From: Actinomycetes bacterium
Lineage (GTDB): Bacteria; Actinomycetota; Acidimicrobiia; Acidimicrobiales; UBA8190
Length of the DNA stretch: 23,188 nt
Reading direction: 5' to 3'
Assembly: GCA_021798135.1 (NCBI GenBank)
Contig: JAJZYI010000013.1
Coordinates: 1 to 23,188 of the forward strand
This document shows positions 6,618 to 13,957 of the stretch, piece after piece (within the stretch, counting starts at the first letter, position 1; every line of letters begins with the position of its first letter). Made by a program: the position numbers and the translations under genes. The notes under the pieces are model-generated. The model searched no databases, was not told where the DNA came from, and worked only from the letters and a program-made list of their open reading frames with translations.

Positions 6618-8003
6618 TCAGAGCTGGCTCGCCCCGCTCATGTACTTGTCGCCCTGCTGCTGCAGCGTCGCCAGCGCGCCCTGCACGGTGTCCTTGCCGG
6701 TGACCGCGTCGAACCACGCCGCGTCCAGCGCCGCCTGCACCTCCTTGTAGCTGTCGCTCACCGGCCGGGGCACGCTGTAGGGGGACGAGACCGCCGCGAT
6801 GGTGGCGACGGCGCCGGGGTGGCCGGCCAGGAACGACGCCGGCATCGCGGCGATGCCCGCACGCGTCTCGGGCGCGAAGCCGGTGTGCTCGGCCCAGTAC
6901 ACCTGCTGAGCGGATGCGAACCACCACTGGACGAAGGTCCAGGCGGCTTCGTCCTGGGCGTGGGTGTGGCCCGTGGGCAGGACGAACCCGAGCCCCTGCA
7001 CGATGTTGGCGGCGTGGCCCGTGGACCCCGCCGGCTCCACGAACGCCCCGACGGCGAACTTGCCGCCGACGGCGGCGAGCGCCTTGGCGTACCCCGCCGA
7101 CGTGCCGTCGATCATCGCCATCTTGCCCGCGCCGAAGTCCTCCCGCAGCGTGGTCCCGTGGTGGATCTGGAGCTCGCCGGCCGCGTACAGGCTCCGGAAG
7201 TAGGAGAAGGACGCCGTGCCGGCCGGCGTGTCGAAGGCCACCGCCTTGCCGACCGAGTTGCCGCCCTGCAGGAGGGTCCCGCCGTCGCTCATGAAGGCCG
7301 GCAGGATGTGGGCGGAGGAGTCCTTCCAGCCGACGGGGATCACCCCGGGGTCCTTGGCCTTGACGGCCGCCGCGTCGCTCGCGAGCTGGGCCCACGTCTT
7401 CGGGGCCGACGTGATCCCCGCCTGGCGGAACAGCGCCTCGTTGTACAGGACCTGGGAGAGCTTGACGTCGGCCTGCAGGCGGTAGTGCTGGCCGTTCACC
7501 TCGCCGTTCTTCCACACCGCCGGGGCGAAGTTGCCGCTCGAGACCGTCGCGCTTCCCTGCATGAACGGGTTCCACGACACCAGGGCCCCGGCCTTCACGA
7601 GCTGCCCGTCGTAGTGGCTGATCTCGGCCAGGACCGGTGCGGTGCCGCTCGGGATCGCCGCCAGGAGCTTCTTCGACGCCTTGGTGACGACGATGGTGAC
7701 GTGCACCGACGGGTGGCTGGCGTCGAACCGGTCCACCAGGGCCGTCATGGCGGCGCCCACCGGGCCGCCGTTGTGCGACTCCCACAGGGAGACGGCGACC
7801 GGGGCCCGGCCGGTTCGCGACGCGGCGGTGGCCGAGTGCGCGGCGGAGCCGCATGCGGCCAGCAGCACGGCGCCTCCCGCCAGGCCGGTGACCGCTGCCG
7901 CCCGCCCCGGGCGCGCCCACCTGCTCGCCGCCTGGACCTTCCCGGTGCCGGTGCCACCCGGGACCCTCCCTGCGCCAGGCGCCTTCCTCTTCGCAATTCG
8001 CAC
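6618..8003 (-). CDS. Extracellular solute-binding lipoprotein, UgpB-like
   Basis: Substrate-capturing lipoprotein (461 residues) of the ABC importer encoded downstream. GTG 8003 is chosen because AGGAAGGGA lies just before it; the frame upstream has no family resemblance. A long basic N-terminus leads to a hydrophobic segment and the lipobox LAAC, with lipid-modified Cys51. The mature part has the UgpB/MalE-type layout: SLWESHNGGPVGAAMTALVD near the start, a LYNEALFRQAGI plus TWAQL segment, GKMAMIDGTS and YWAEHTGFAP. The aligned order of these blocks resembles E. coli UgpB (FWHSMEG, YYNKDAFKKAGL, GYLPITKAAY). This makes glycerol-3-phosphate or a related glycerophosphodiester a reasonable guess, but sugars remain possible. 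The gene lies upstream of the ATPase and permeases and has its own operator array. Confidence 0.9.
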   Translation of the reverse strand: MRIAKRKAPGAGRVPGGTGTGKVQAASRWARPGRAAAVTGLAGGAVLLAACGSAAHSATAASRTGRAPVAVSLWESHNGGPVGAAMTALVDRFDASHPSVHVTIVVTKASKKLLAAIPSGTAPVLAEISHYDGQLVKAGALVSWNPFMQGSATVSSGNFAPAVWKNGEVNGQHYRLQADVKLSQVLYNEALFRQAGITSAPKTWAQLASDAAAVKAKDPGVIPVGWKDSSAHILPAFMSDGGTLLQGGNSVGKAVAFDTPAGTASFSYFRSLYAAGELQIHHGTTLREDFGAGKMAMIDGTSAGYAKALAAVGGKFAVGAFVEPAGSTGHAANIVQGLGFVLPTGHTHAQDEAAWTFVQWWFASAQQVYWAEHTGFAPETRAGIAAMPASFLAGHPGAVATIAAVSSPYSVPRPVSDSYKEVQAALDAAWFDAVTGKDTVQGALATLQQQGDKYMSGASQL

Positions 8004-8057
8004 GATCTGTCCCTTCCTCGGTCCGGCGCGCCTGCGGTCGGTACGCGCCGCGACGGC

Positions 8058-8171
8058 ACGGTACGGCGGGAAGGTGAACGAGCCGCGTCCGCGAGGAGAC
8101 CGGCGGAGGAACTGTCGGGGAACGGAGGTGAACCGTTCTGAACGGCCGTTCACGACCGTTCACGGCCGTTC
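8058..8171 (-). promoter_or_regulatory. Dyad GAAC/GTTC half-site array and TACCGT box upstream of the solute-binding-protein gene
   Basis: On the plus strand GAAC occurs at 8109, 8120, 8130 and 8140 and GTTC at 8148, 8158 and 8168. The three sites nearest the centre on each side mirror exactly around 8145.5, and the centre is the palindrome GAACGGCCGTTC. An extra GTTC lies at 8135. Towards the gene, a GTTC (minus strand, 8079-8076) lies 33 bp beyond the 8109 site, and TACCGT (8063-8058) follows after 12 bp. The gene starts at 8003. No other structure explains this region. It is a probable operator of an OmpR/PhoP-type activator. Confidence 0.65.
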
Positions 8172-8257
8172 GCTGGCCCACCGCGCGCGGCGGGCCGGCA
8201 GCCGCGCCGGCCCGCGCCGGAAGCGCGGGAGGACCGCGACGTCCGTGAGTGCCGGCG

Positions 8258-8284
8258 GACCGGGAAGACCGGGAGGACCGGGAG
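8258..8284. repeat. 9-bp tandem repeat, three copies
   Basis: GACCGGGAA, GACCGGGAG and GACCGGGAG lie end to end just beyond the stop of the metallo-hydrolase gene at 8300. It is short, outside any gene and may be simple slippage. Confidence 0.8.
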
Positions 8285-8299
8285 CGCCGGCGGGCCCCG

Positions 8300-9223
8300 T
8301 CAGCCGGTGGCCGGCGGCGCCTGGTGGCGGGTGTCGAGCCAGCGACGGAAGCCCGCCGCGTTCGAGTGCACGCCGTTGAGCGTCTCGAGCTTGTCGCGGT
8401 GCGCCGGGTCGACCCCGGCGAGGTCGGCCCCGAAGGCGGCGTCGAGCGCGGCGGCGATGTCCTCGCCGGCACGCCACGCCCGCTCGGCCACCTCGGCCCA
8501 CCGGCGGAGCGTGCCGGTCGCCTCCTCGAGCAGGTCGAGCGGGTTCTCGACCAGGCCGTAGTGGGCGAGCGCCAGGCCGCTGGGGCGCCGGTCGGCGAAG
8601 CGCCGCAGCGACGTGAGCGCCTGCTCCAGGTCGAAGTCGGGGGGCGGCGTCGACGGCCGCAGCACCCCCGCGTCGGGGAGCCGGACGCCGACGGCGTCCC
8701 CGGCGAACAGCAGGCCGCTCACCGAGTCGTGCAGCGCGAGGTGGTGCTTGGCGTGCCCGGGGGAGTCCACGGTGGTGAGCACCCGGTCGGGACCGACCCG
8801 AAGCTCCTCCCCGTCGGCCAGCACGTGGATGCGCTCGGCCGGGGTGGGGTCGAGCCGGCCGTAGAGCGAGTCGAGCAGCGACCCGTAGACGCGGGACGCC
8901 GAGTCGACCAGGCGGCCGGGGTCGGCGAGGTGGCGGGCGCCGCGCTCGTGCACGTAGACCGTGGCCCGGGGGAAGGCGCGGGCGACGTCGCCCACACCGC
9001 CTGCGTGGTCCAGGTGGATGTGCGTGACGGCGACGCCGGCGAGGTCCTCGGGCGACACGCCGAGGTCGTCGAGCGCCTGCAGCAGCGTCGGCACCGAGCT
9101 CTGGCTGCCGGTCTCCACCAGCACCGGGGCCGGCCCCTCGACGAGGTAGCCGGCGGTGACGCGCTCCCAGCCGCCGAGCAGCGTGTCGATCTCGATGACG
9201 CCGGGGGCGATGACGCGGCTCAC
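8300..9223 (-). CDS. Metallo-beta-lactamase-fold hydrolase
   Basis: Soluble two-metal hydrolase of 307 residues. The signature THIHLDHAGG gives metal ligands His68, His70, Asp72 and His73. Later ligands are the His in VDSPGHAKHH and the Asp in LLFAGDAVGV, and ALAHYG gives the last His. The C-terminal helical part of about 100 residues is typical of the larger MBL-fold hydrolases. The GTG at 9223 overlaps the stop of the glucose-dehydrogenase-like gene (GTGA), so both are probably made together. Lactonases, thioesterases and glyoxalase II all share this fold. The coupling to a sugar dehydrogenase makes a sugar-lactone hydrolase an attractive guess, but no residue seen here proves it. Confidence 0.88.
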   Translation of the reverse strand: MSRVIAPGVIEIDTLLGGWERVTAGYLVEGPAPVLVETGSQSSVPTLLQALDDLGVSPEDLAGVAVTHIHLDHAGGVGDVARAFPRATVYVHERGARHLADPGRLVDSASRVYGSLLDSLYGRLDPTPAERIHVLADGEELRVGPDRVLTTVDSPGHAKHHLALHDSVSGLLFAGDAVGVRLPDAGVLRPSTPPPDFDLEQALTSLRRFADRRPSGLALAHYGLVENPLDLLEEATGTLRRWAEVAERAWRAGEDIAAALDAAFGADLAGVDPAHRDKLETLNGVHSNAAGFRRWLDTRHQAPPATG

Positions 9224-10266
9224 GAGCCCAGCTCGATGACGACCTTGACGTCGTCGGCCTGGCGCTCCAGCGCGTCCTGCCAGCGGTCGACCGGCACCCG
9301 GCGCGACACCAGGCGGCCGAGCCAGCGCTGGTCGGCGGCGGCGAGCGCCTCGGCCGCCGCCTCGTAGTGCCGGCGGTTGGCGTTCACCGAGCCCACGGTG
9401 GCCTCGTTCTCCAGCACCATCGACCGGTTGAGCACCCCGGCGTCGACGTCCAGGCTGCGCCCGCCCGACGACACCCCGGTGAGGCAGACCACCCCGCCGG
9501 GGCCCACGTGCTCCATGGCGTCGAAGACGAGGCCGCCCACGCCCGTGCACTCGATCACGACGTCCGGGGCCTCGACCGCCTGGTGGATGGGGCCGGTGTG
9601 GTACGTGGCCCCCAGGTCCTTCACCAGATCGGGCTTGGGGCCCGACGTCACCTGGTCGATCACGTGCACGTCGAGGCCGCGTTGCACGCCGATCATGGCG
9701 GCCAGCAGCCCAATGGGCCCGGCGCCGGTCACCACGGCCGTCGCCGGCGACCAGTGCGCCCGGCCGCCGATGCGGTCGACCTGCTCCCACGCCTTGGCGA
9801 CCACGCTCGTCGGCTCGAGCAGCACGCCCAGCATGCCGAGGGTCGGGTCGACCTTGACGGCGTAGTCGGGCGTGATCCGGTAGCGCTCGGAGCAGTAGCC
9901 GTCGTGCTCCTTGATGCCCCGCTCGGTGTACTGCCCGTTCCGGCAGAAGTCCCACTCGCCCACCGCGCAGTTCGGGCACGGCACGGGGTCCGGCCGGCGG
10001 ACGATCCCGACCACCAGGTCGCCCTCGGCGAGCGCCCCGCCCGCCGGCGCCTGCAGCACCCGCCCGATCGACTCGTGGCCGAGGACCAGCCGGTCGCGGC
10101 CCGGCGGCGCCCAGCCGTACTCGCCGCCCAGGATCTCCACGTCGGTCCCGCACACCCCGACCCCGAGCGTCTCCACCAGCACCGGCCCGTCGGACTCGGG
10201 AGGCTCGGGGACGTCGTCCAACCGGGCACTGCCCTTCACCAGGGGCTGCACCGTCAGTGCCTTCAT
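9220..10266 (-). CDS. Zinc-dependent glucose 1-dehydrogenase-type alcohol dehydrogenase
   Basis: Medium-chain dehydrogenase of 348 residues, expected to oxidise glucose or a similar aldose to the 1,5-lactone with NAD(P)+. The catalytic zinc ligands are visible as GVCGTD (Cys39), GHE (His64, Glu65) and the Glu in LLEPTSVVAKAWE. The segment VPCPNCAVGEWDFCRNGQYT, with only three cysteines, is the structural-zinc lobe typical of archaeal and actinobacterial glucose dehydrogenases. GAGPIGLLAA near residue 180 is the dinucleotide-binding loop. The ATG at 10266 has GGAGGA about 8 bases upstream; an in-frame upstream start would only add basic filler. It overlaps the metallo-hydrolase gene, and a GH15 glycosidase lies 153 bp upstream, which suggests glucose as the substrate. 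Confidence 0.85.
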   Translation of the reverse strand: MKALTVQPLVKGSARLDDVPEPPESDGPVLVETLGVGVCGTDVEILGGEYGWAPPGRDRLVLGHESIGRVLQAPAGGALAEGDLVVGIVRRPDPVPCPNCAVGEWDFCRNGQYTERGIKEHDGYCSERYRITPDYAVKVDPTLGMLGVLLEPTSVVAKAWEQVDRIGGRAHWSPATAVVTGAGPIGLLAAMIGVQRGLDVHVIDQVTSGPKPDLVKDLGATYHTGPIHQAVEAPDVVIECTGVGGLVFDAMEHVGPGGVVCLTGVSSGGRSLDVDAGVLNRSMVLENEATVGSVNANRRHYEAAAEALAAADQRWLGRLVSRRVPVDRWQDALERQADDVKVVIELGS

Positions 10267-10419
10267 CGTCGTGGTCCTCCTTCGCGTTGGCGGCATCGTC
10301 CGCGGCACCGGCCGGCCTGCGGGCGCCGCGGCGCCTCTGAGGGCGCGGGCGAGGCGCCCGGTGCCCGTGGCGGTGCGGCGCCCGGCGCCAGCGGTGTCAC
10401 GATGCCCGTGGCCGCGCCG

Positions 10420-12345
10420 TCACGACCCCTTGCCGTTGCCCCGCGCCGCACGGGCGGCGCGCACCCCCCGGCCCATGCCGAGGAAGCGGCCCTGCAGCCG
10501 CATGGCGCGACCCTGGGACCGGTGGACGGCCCGGCGCATCATCTGGAGCGTCTCGGACCGCTCCTCGCCGTAGTCCATGTGCCGCCCGGACAGGTTGTAG
10601 GCGGCGTTGACCAGGGACACGTGCGAGAACGCCTGGGGGAAGTTGCCCACCTGCCGACGCGCCCGAGCGTCGTACTCCTCGGACAGCAGGCCCAGGTCGT
10701 TGCGCAGGTCGAGCAGGCGCTCGAACAGGCTGCGGGCGTCGTCGGTCCGCCCCACCAGGTAGAGGCAGTCCGCCAGCCAGAACGAGCAGGCGAGGAAGGC
10801 CCCCTCGTGGCCCTGCAGGCCGTCGACGTCGCCCGCCTCCTCGGCCCGGTAGCGCAGCACGAAGCCGTCCTCGGTCAGGTCGCGCTCGATGGCCTCGATC
10901 GTGGACCGGACCCGCTCGTCGGTGGCCGGGAGGAAGCCCACCAGCGGGATCATGAGGAGGCTGGCGTCGAGCCCGGTGCCCCCGTAGTACTGGGTGAAGG
11001 CGCCGACGTCGCTGTTGAAGCCCTTGGCGCACACCTCGGCGTGGATCTCGTCGCGCAGCTGCCGCCAGCGGTCCAGCGGCCCGGCGAAGCCGCACTCCTC
11101 GACCGAGCGGACCGCCCGGTCGACCGCCACCCAGGCCATCACCTTGGAGTGGGTGAAGTGCCGGCGGGGCCCTCGCACCTCCCAGATGCCGTCGTCCGGC
11201 TCGCGCCAGCCCGACTCGATGAAGTCGAGCAGCGCCAGCTGCAGGTCCCACGCCGACTCGCTCGGCGGGTCGCCGGCGCGAGCCGAGTCGTAGAGGGCGG
11301 ACAGGACCTCGCCGTACACGTCGAGCTGGAACTGGCCCGCCGCCGCGTTGCCGATCCGGACGGGGGCGGCCCCCTCGTAGCCGGGGAGCCAGTCCGCCTG
11401 CCACTCCTCGAGCCGCCGCTCGCCGGCCGGCCCGTACATGATCTGCAGGTCGGCGGCGTCGCCCGCCACGGCGCGCAGCAGCCAGTCGCGCCAGGCCATG
11501 GCCTCCTCGTGGTAGCCGCCGCGCATGAGCGCCTGCAGCGTCAGGGTGGCGTCGCGCAGCCAGCAGTAGCGGTAGTCCCAGTTCCGGCTGCCGCCCAGGG
11601 TCTCGGGCAGGGACGTGGTCGCCGCCGCCACGATCCCGCCGGTGGGCTGGTACGTGAGCGCCTTCAGGGTCACGAGCGACCGCACCACCGCCGACCGCCA
11701 CTCGCCCGAGAAGGTGCACTGCGCCGCCCACTCGTTCCACCAGGCCTCCGTCTCGTCGACGGCGAACACGGCGTCGATCGGGCGGGGCGGCTCCTCGTGG
11801 GACGGGAACCACGTGAGGACGAACGGCACGTGCTGGCCGGCCGACACCGAGAACTCCGCCACGGTGGTGCGGTCGCGCCCCTGGGTGTGGACGGTGGTCC
11901 ACAGCGCCAGGCCGTCGGGGCCGGCCAGGGCGGTGAGCATGCCGTCGAGCCGGCGCACCCACGGCACCACCCGCCCGTAGCCGAACCGCATGACGAGGTC
12001 CATCGACATCCTGACGGTGCCGGAGACGCCCTCCACGATGCGGACGACCTGCGGGTGCGTCTCGCGGATGGGCATGCAGTCGACGATGCGGACCGTGCCG
12101 CCGTCAGCGTCGAACTCCGTCTCCAGGACCAGGGTGTCGCCGCGGTAGCCGCGCCGGGCCGCCCGGCCGCCGCCCACCGGCGCCAGGCGCCAGAAGCCGG
12201 CCTGGCCGTCACCGAGCACGGCGGCGAAGCACGCCTCGGAGTCGAAGCGCGGCAGGCAGAGCCAGTCGATGGAGCCGTCCGCACCCACGAGCGCGGCCGT
12301 GTGCGTGTCCCCGATCAGGCCGTAGTCCTCGATGGGCTGGCTCAT
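10420..12345 (-). CDS. Glycoside hydrolase family 15 protein (trehalase or glucoamylase type)
   Basis: Inverting glucosidase of 641 residues. GH15 enzymes of this bacterial type release beta-glucose from trehalose (as in mycobacterial Rv2402, about the same length) or from alpha-glucans. The N-terminus IEDYGLIGDTHTAALVGADG and the segments TSLPETLGGSRNWDYRYCWL, VMYG-like IMYGPAGERRLEEWQADWL and NFPQAFSHVSLVNAAYNL are family landmarks. The probable general acid is Glu389 (DDGIWEVRG) and the base is Glu556 or Glu557 (LLSEEYD). No signal peptide is seen, so it is probably cytoplasmic. ATG 12345 is preferred over the in-frame ATG at 12354, because an AAGAAT box ends 7 bp before 12345 and would give a leaderless mRNA. 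The next genes in the same direction are a glucose dehydrogenase and a lactonase-fold protein. Confidence 0.92.
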   Translation of the reverse strand: MSQPIEDYGLIGDTHTAALVGADGSIDWLCLPRFDSEACFAAVLGDGQAGFWRLAPVGGGRAARRGYRGDTLVLETEFDADGGTVRIVDCMPIRETHPQVVRIVEGVSGTVRMSMDLVMRFGYGRVVPWVRRLDGMLTALAGPDGLALWTTVHTQGRDRTTVAEFSVSAGQHVPFVLTWFPSHEEPPRPIDAVFAVDETEAWWNEWAAQCTFSGEWRSAVVRSLVTLKALTYQPTGGIVAAATTSLPETLGGSRNWDYRYCWLRDATLTLQALMRGGYHEEAMAWRDWLLRAVAGDAADLQIMYGPAGERRLEEWQADWLPGYEGAAPVRIGNAAAGQFQLDVYGEVLSALYDSARAGDPPSESAWDLQLALLDFIESGWREPDDGIWEVRGPRRHFTHSKVMAWVAVDRAVRSVEECGFAGPLDRWRQLRDEIHAEVCAKGFNSDVGAFTQYYGGTGLDASLLMIPLVGFLPATDERVRSTIEAIERDLTEDGFVLRYRAEEAGDVDGLQGHEGAFLACSFWLADCLYLVGRTDDARSLFERLLDLRNDLGLLSEEYDARARRQVGNFPQAFSHVSLVNAAYNLSGRHMDYGEERSETLQMMRRAVHRSQGRAMRLQGRFLGMGRGVRAARAARGNGKGS

Positions 12346-12352
12346 GGCGCCC

Positions 12353-12358
12353 ATTCTT
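12353..12358 (-). promoter_or_regulatory. Possible -10 box for a leaderless GH15 transcript
   Basis: On the minus strand GGGTAAGAATGGGCGCCATG leads into the GH15 gene. AAGAAT (or TAAGAA one base earlier) lies at the right distance for transcription to start at or next to the A of ATG 12345. The surrounding DNA has almost no other A/T run and no Shine-Dalgarno sequence. Confidence 0.4.
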
Positions 12359-12460
12359 ACCCGGCCCGCACGTCCGGCATGGGGTCGGCCGCCTCCCGGG
12401 GGCGCCGGGACCGCCCCACAGCCCGGCAGCGTCACCGAGCTGCGGGAGTGATCCTCACCG

Positions 12461-13636
12461 TCAGCTGACGCAGCCCTCCGTCGACACCGTCGCCGTGCGC
12501 GTCCGGGCCTGCTGCACCTCCGCCAGGACCGCCGGGGTGGCGAGCGCGTAGCCGATCCCCCCGTTGGTGGTGGAGCGGGCGAAGACCACGCCGACCACCG
12601 TGCCGTTCGGCTCCACCAGCGGGCCGCCGGAGTTGCCGGGCCGGATGGTCGCGTCGATCTCGTACACCTCGCGGGTGGTCTGGGCCTTGCCGTAGATGTC
12701 GAGCCCCGTCGCCTGGAATGCGTCGGCCACGGCCGCCGGGACGGCGGTGAACGGCCCGCCTCCCGGGTAGCCGAGGGCGGCGCCGACCACGCCGCGGCGG
12801 ACGAGCGACCCGTCGACGGCGAGGGAGGGCACGTGGACACCCGGCACCCGCATGACGGCGAGGTCGAGGCGGGGGTCGAACAGCACCACCTGCGTCGGGT
12901 ACGGCCCCCCGTTCAGGGCCTCGACCACCGGGTGGTGGATGCCGGCGACGACGTGGGCGTTGGTCACCACCAGGTCGCCGTCGACGACGAAGCCCGACCC
13001 CTCCTGGATGATCCCGCCGCACCCCTGGCCCACCACCTTCACGGTGGACTGCTCGGCGGCCTGCTCCGCCGCGGCGACCTGGGCGTCGGTCGGCGGCGCC
13101 ACAGGTCCCGCCGCCGTCGGCGGCAGCCCCGAGAACACGACGGGGAAGCCCTCGGCGGACAGGAACGACTCGATCTTCGAGAACAGCGCTGGCGGCTGCG
13201 GCATGACGTCGTCGAGGGCGCGCACGATGTGGGAACGGCTGATGCCGGCGTCGAGCGCCTCGAACCGGCTGTTCACCAGCACGCTGGCCACCATCCACGT
13301 GGCGAGCAGGGTCGCGGCGACGGCCACCCCCACCCCGAGCACCGCGTCGACGGGCCCGAGCCGCAGCCGGTGGAGGGCGAGGCTGGAGTGGGCCCCCACG
13401 AGGCGGCCGAGGCCCCCGACCAGCGCGGCCATGCCGAACACCACGACGGCGGCGATCACCGTCTTCGCCGTCGGCGTGTGGACCAGCGACGCCAGCGGCG
13501 GGGTGATGAGCGCCCCCACGACGAGGCCGAGCCAGAACCCGCCGAAGGAGAAGACCTGCATCGCCGCGCCCTGGCGGAGCCCGTGGACCGCCGACAGGGC
13601 GACCAGGACCAGCAGCACGACGTCCACCCAATTCAT
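12461..13636 (-). CDS. marP: MarP-like membrane serine protease (CvpA plus trypsin-like domain)
   Basis: Membrane-anchored periplasmic protease of 391 residues. Residues 1 to about 115 form a CvpA-type domain of several membrane helices (start NWVDVVLLVLVALSAVHGLR). A linker follows, and then a chymotrypsin-like domain from about 195. The catalytic triad is His228 (TNAHVV), Asp258 (DLAVM) and Ser336 (RPGNSGGP). Cys206 (GQGCGG) and Cys389 (EGCVS) could form the disulfide known in the M. tuberculosis enzyme Rv3671c, whose triad is nearly collinear and whose length is about 397. MarP is needed there for acid and oxidative stress survival through processing of the peptidoglycan hydrolase RipA. 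The ATG at 13636 has GGGAG seven bases upstream, but that site lies inside a perfect hairpin. Confidence 0.9.
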   Translation of the reverse strand: MNWVDVVLLVLVALSAVHGLRQGAAMQVFSFGGFWLGLVVGALITPPLASLVHTPTAKTVIAAVVVFGMAALVGGLGRLVGAHSSLALHRLRLGPVDAVLGVGVAVAATLLATWMVASVLVNSRFEALDAGISRSHIVRALDDVMPQPPALFSKIESFLSAEGFPVVFSGLPPTAAGPVAPPTDAQVAAAEQAAEQSTVKVVGQGCGGIIQEGSGFVVDGDLVVTNAHVVAGIHHPVVEALNGGPYPTQVVLFDPRLDLAVMRVPGVHVPSLAVDGSLVRRGVVGAALGYPGGGPFTAVPAAVADAFQATGLDIYGKAQTTREVYEIDATIRPGNSGGPLVEPNGTVVGVVFARSTTNGGIGYALATPAVLAEVQQARTRTATVSTEGCVS

Positions 13637-13637
13637 C

Positions 13638-13680
13638 GCGCGGCTCCCGGCGCGCCGGCGGGCGGCGTCGGGAGCCGCGC
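13638..13680 (-). promoter_or_regulatory. Perfect 12-bp hairpin covering the marP ribosome-binding site
   Basis: GCGCGGCTCCCG (13638-13649) and CGGGAGCCGCGC (13669-13680) are exact inverted repeats with a 19-nt loop. In the marP mRNA the 3' arm ends two bases before the ATG and contains the GGGAG Shine-Dalgarno site, so the folded form should block initiation. It could equally be a DNA operator. Confidence 0.6.
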
Positions 13681-13726
13681 CGCTCGCGCTGCCCCTTGCT
13701 GCTCGCCCGGGCGGCGACGGCCCGCT

Positions 13727-13825
13727 ACCGCAGGCGCACCCAGCCGGAGCCGGCCCGTGACCGCAGGCGCACCCGGCCGGAGCCGGCCCGTGACCGCAGG
13801 CGCACCCGACCGGAGCCGGCCCGGA
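13727..13825. repeat. 33-bp tandem repeat, three copies
   Basis: Copies start at 13727, 13760 and 13793 with ACCGCAGGCGCACC and are nearly identical. Only the positions after the CACCC core and the last two bases of copy three differ. The period is a multiple of three, so any frame across it gives an 11-residue repeat. It lies upstream of marP, outside the family-supported coding region. Confidence 0.9.
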
Positions 13826-13866
13826 GCCACGGGGATGCCCGGGCCGTGCCGGCGGGCCGAGCCGGC

Positions 13867-13897
13867 TTGGGTGGCGAGGTCCATGAGGACCTAAGGT
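13867..13897 (+). promoter_or_regulatory. Promoter-like segment with an operator-like inverted repeat, FAD oxidase gene
   Basis: TAAGGT at 13892-13897 fits an actinobacterial -10 box. TTGGGT at 13867-13872 is a weak -35 with a 19-bp spacer. Inside the spacer lies the inverted repeat AGGTCC-ATGA-GGACCT (13877-13892), which touches the -10 box and would suit a repressor. The gene starts at 13958. Confidence 0.4.
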
Positions 13898-13957
13898 TGC
13901 CACGGGCACCCGGGGAACGCATGGTGCCCTGCCGAGGGGGACGCAGGGGGATCGCGG

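Larger units (their letters stand above)
13637..13957. other. 321-bp divergent region between marP and the FAD oxidase gene
   Basis: The region holds the marP leader hairpin, a 33-bp triple repeat and a promoter-like segment for the oxidase gene, each listed separately. The marP frame stays open upstream through the repeat, where it encodes a repeating GPAPAGCACGH peptide, but the start at 13636 fits the protein family. Confidence 0.6.

Noticed and set aside
10322..10335. 14-bp perfect palindrome GGCGCCGCGGCGCC between the GH15 and dehydrogenase genes
   Set aside because: Pure G/C palindromes are common in this DNA. No promoter box or half-site partner is nearby.
12448..12466. Near match of GTGATCCTC..GTCAGC just downstream of marP with a similar string near 20260 downstream of the DinB-like gene
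   Set aside because: Only two copies, short, partly inside or next to coding ends, and no hairpin or other function visible; likely chance.
9367..12468. A 1033-codon open frame on the plus strand
   Set aside because: It runs antisense to the glucose dehydrogenase and GH15 genes, which have clear family motifs. Long antisense frames are expected at this GC content, and its product has no recognisable domain.
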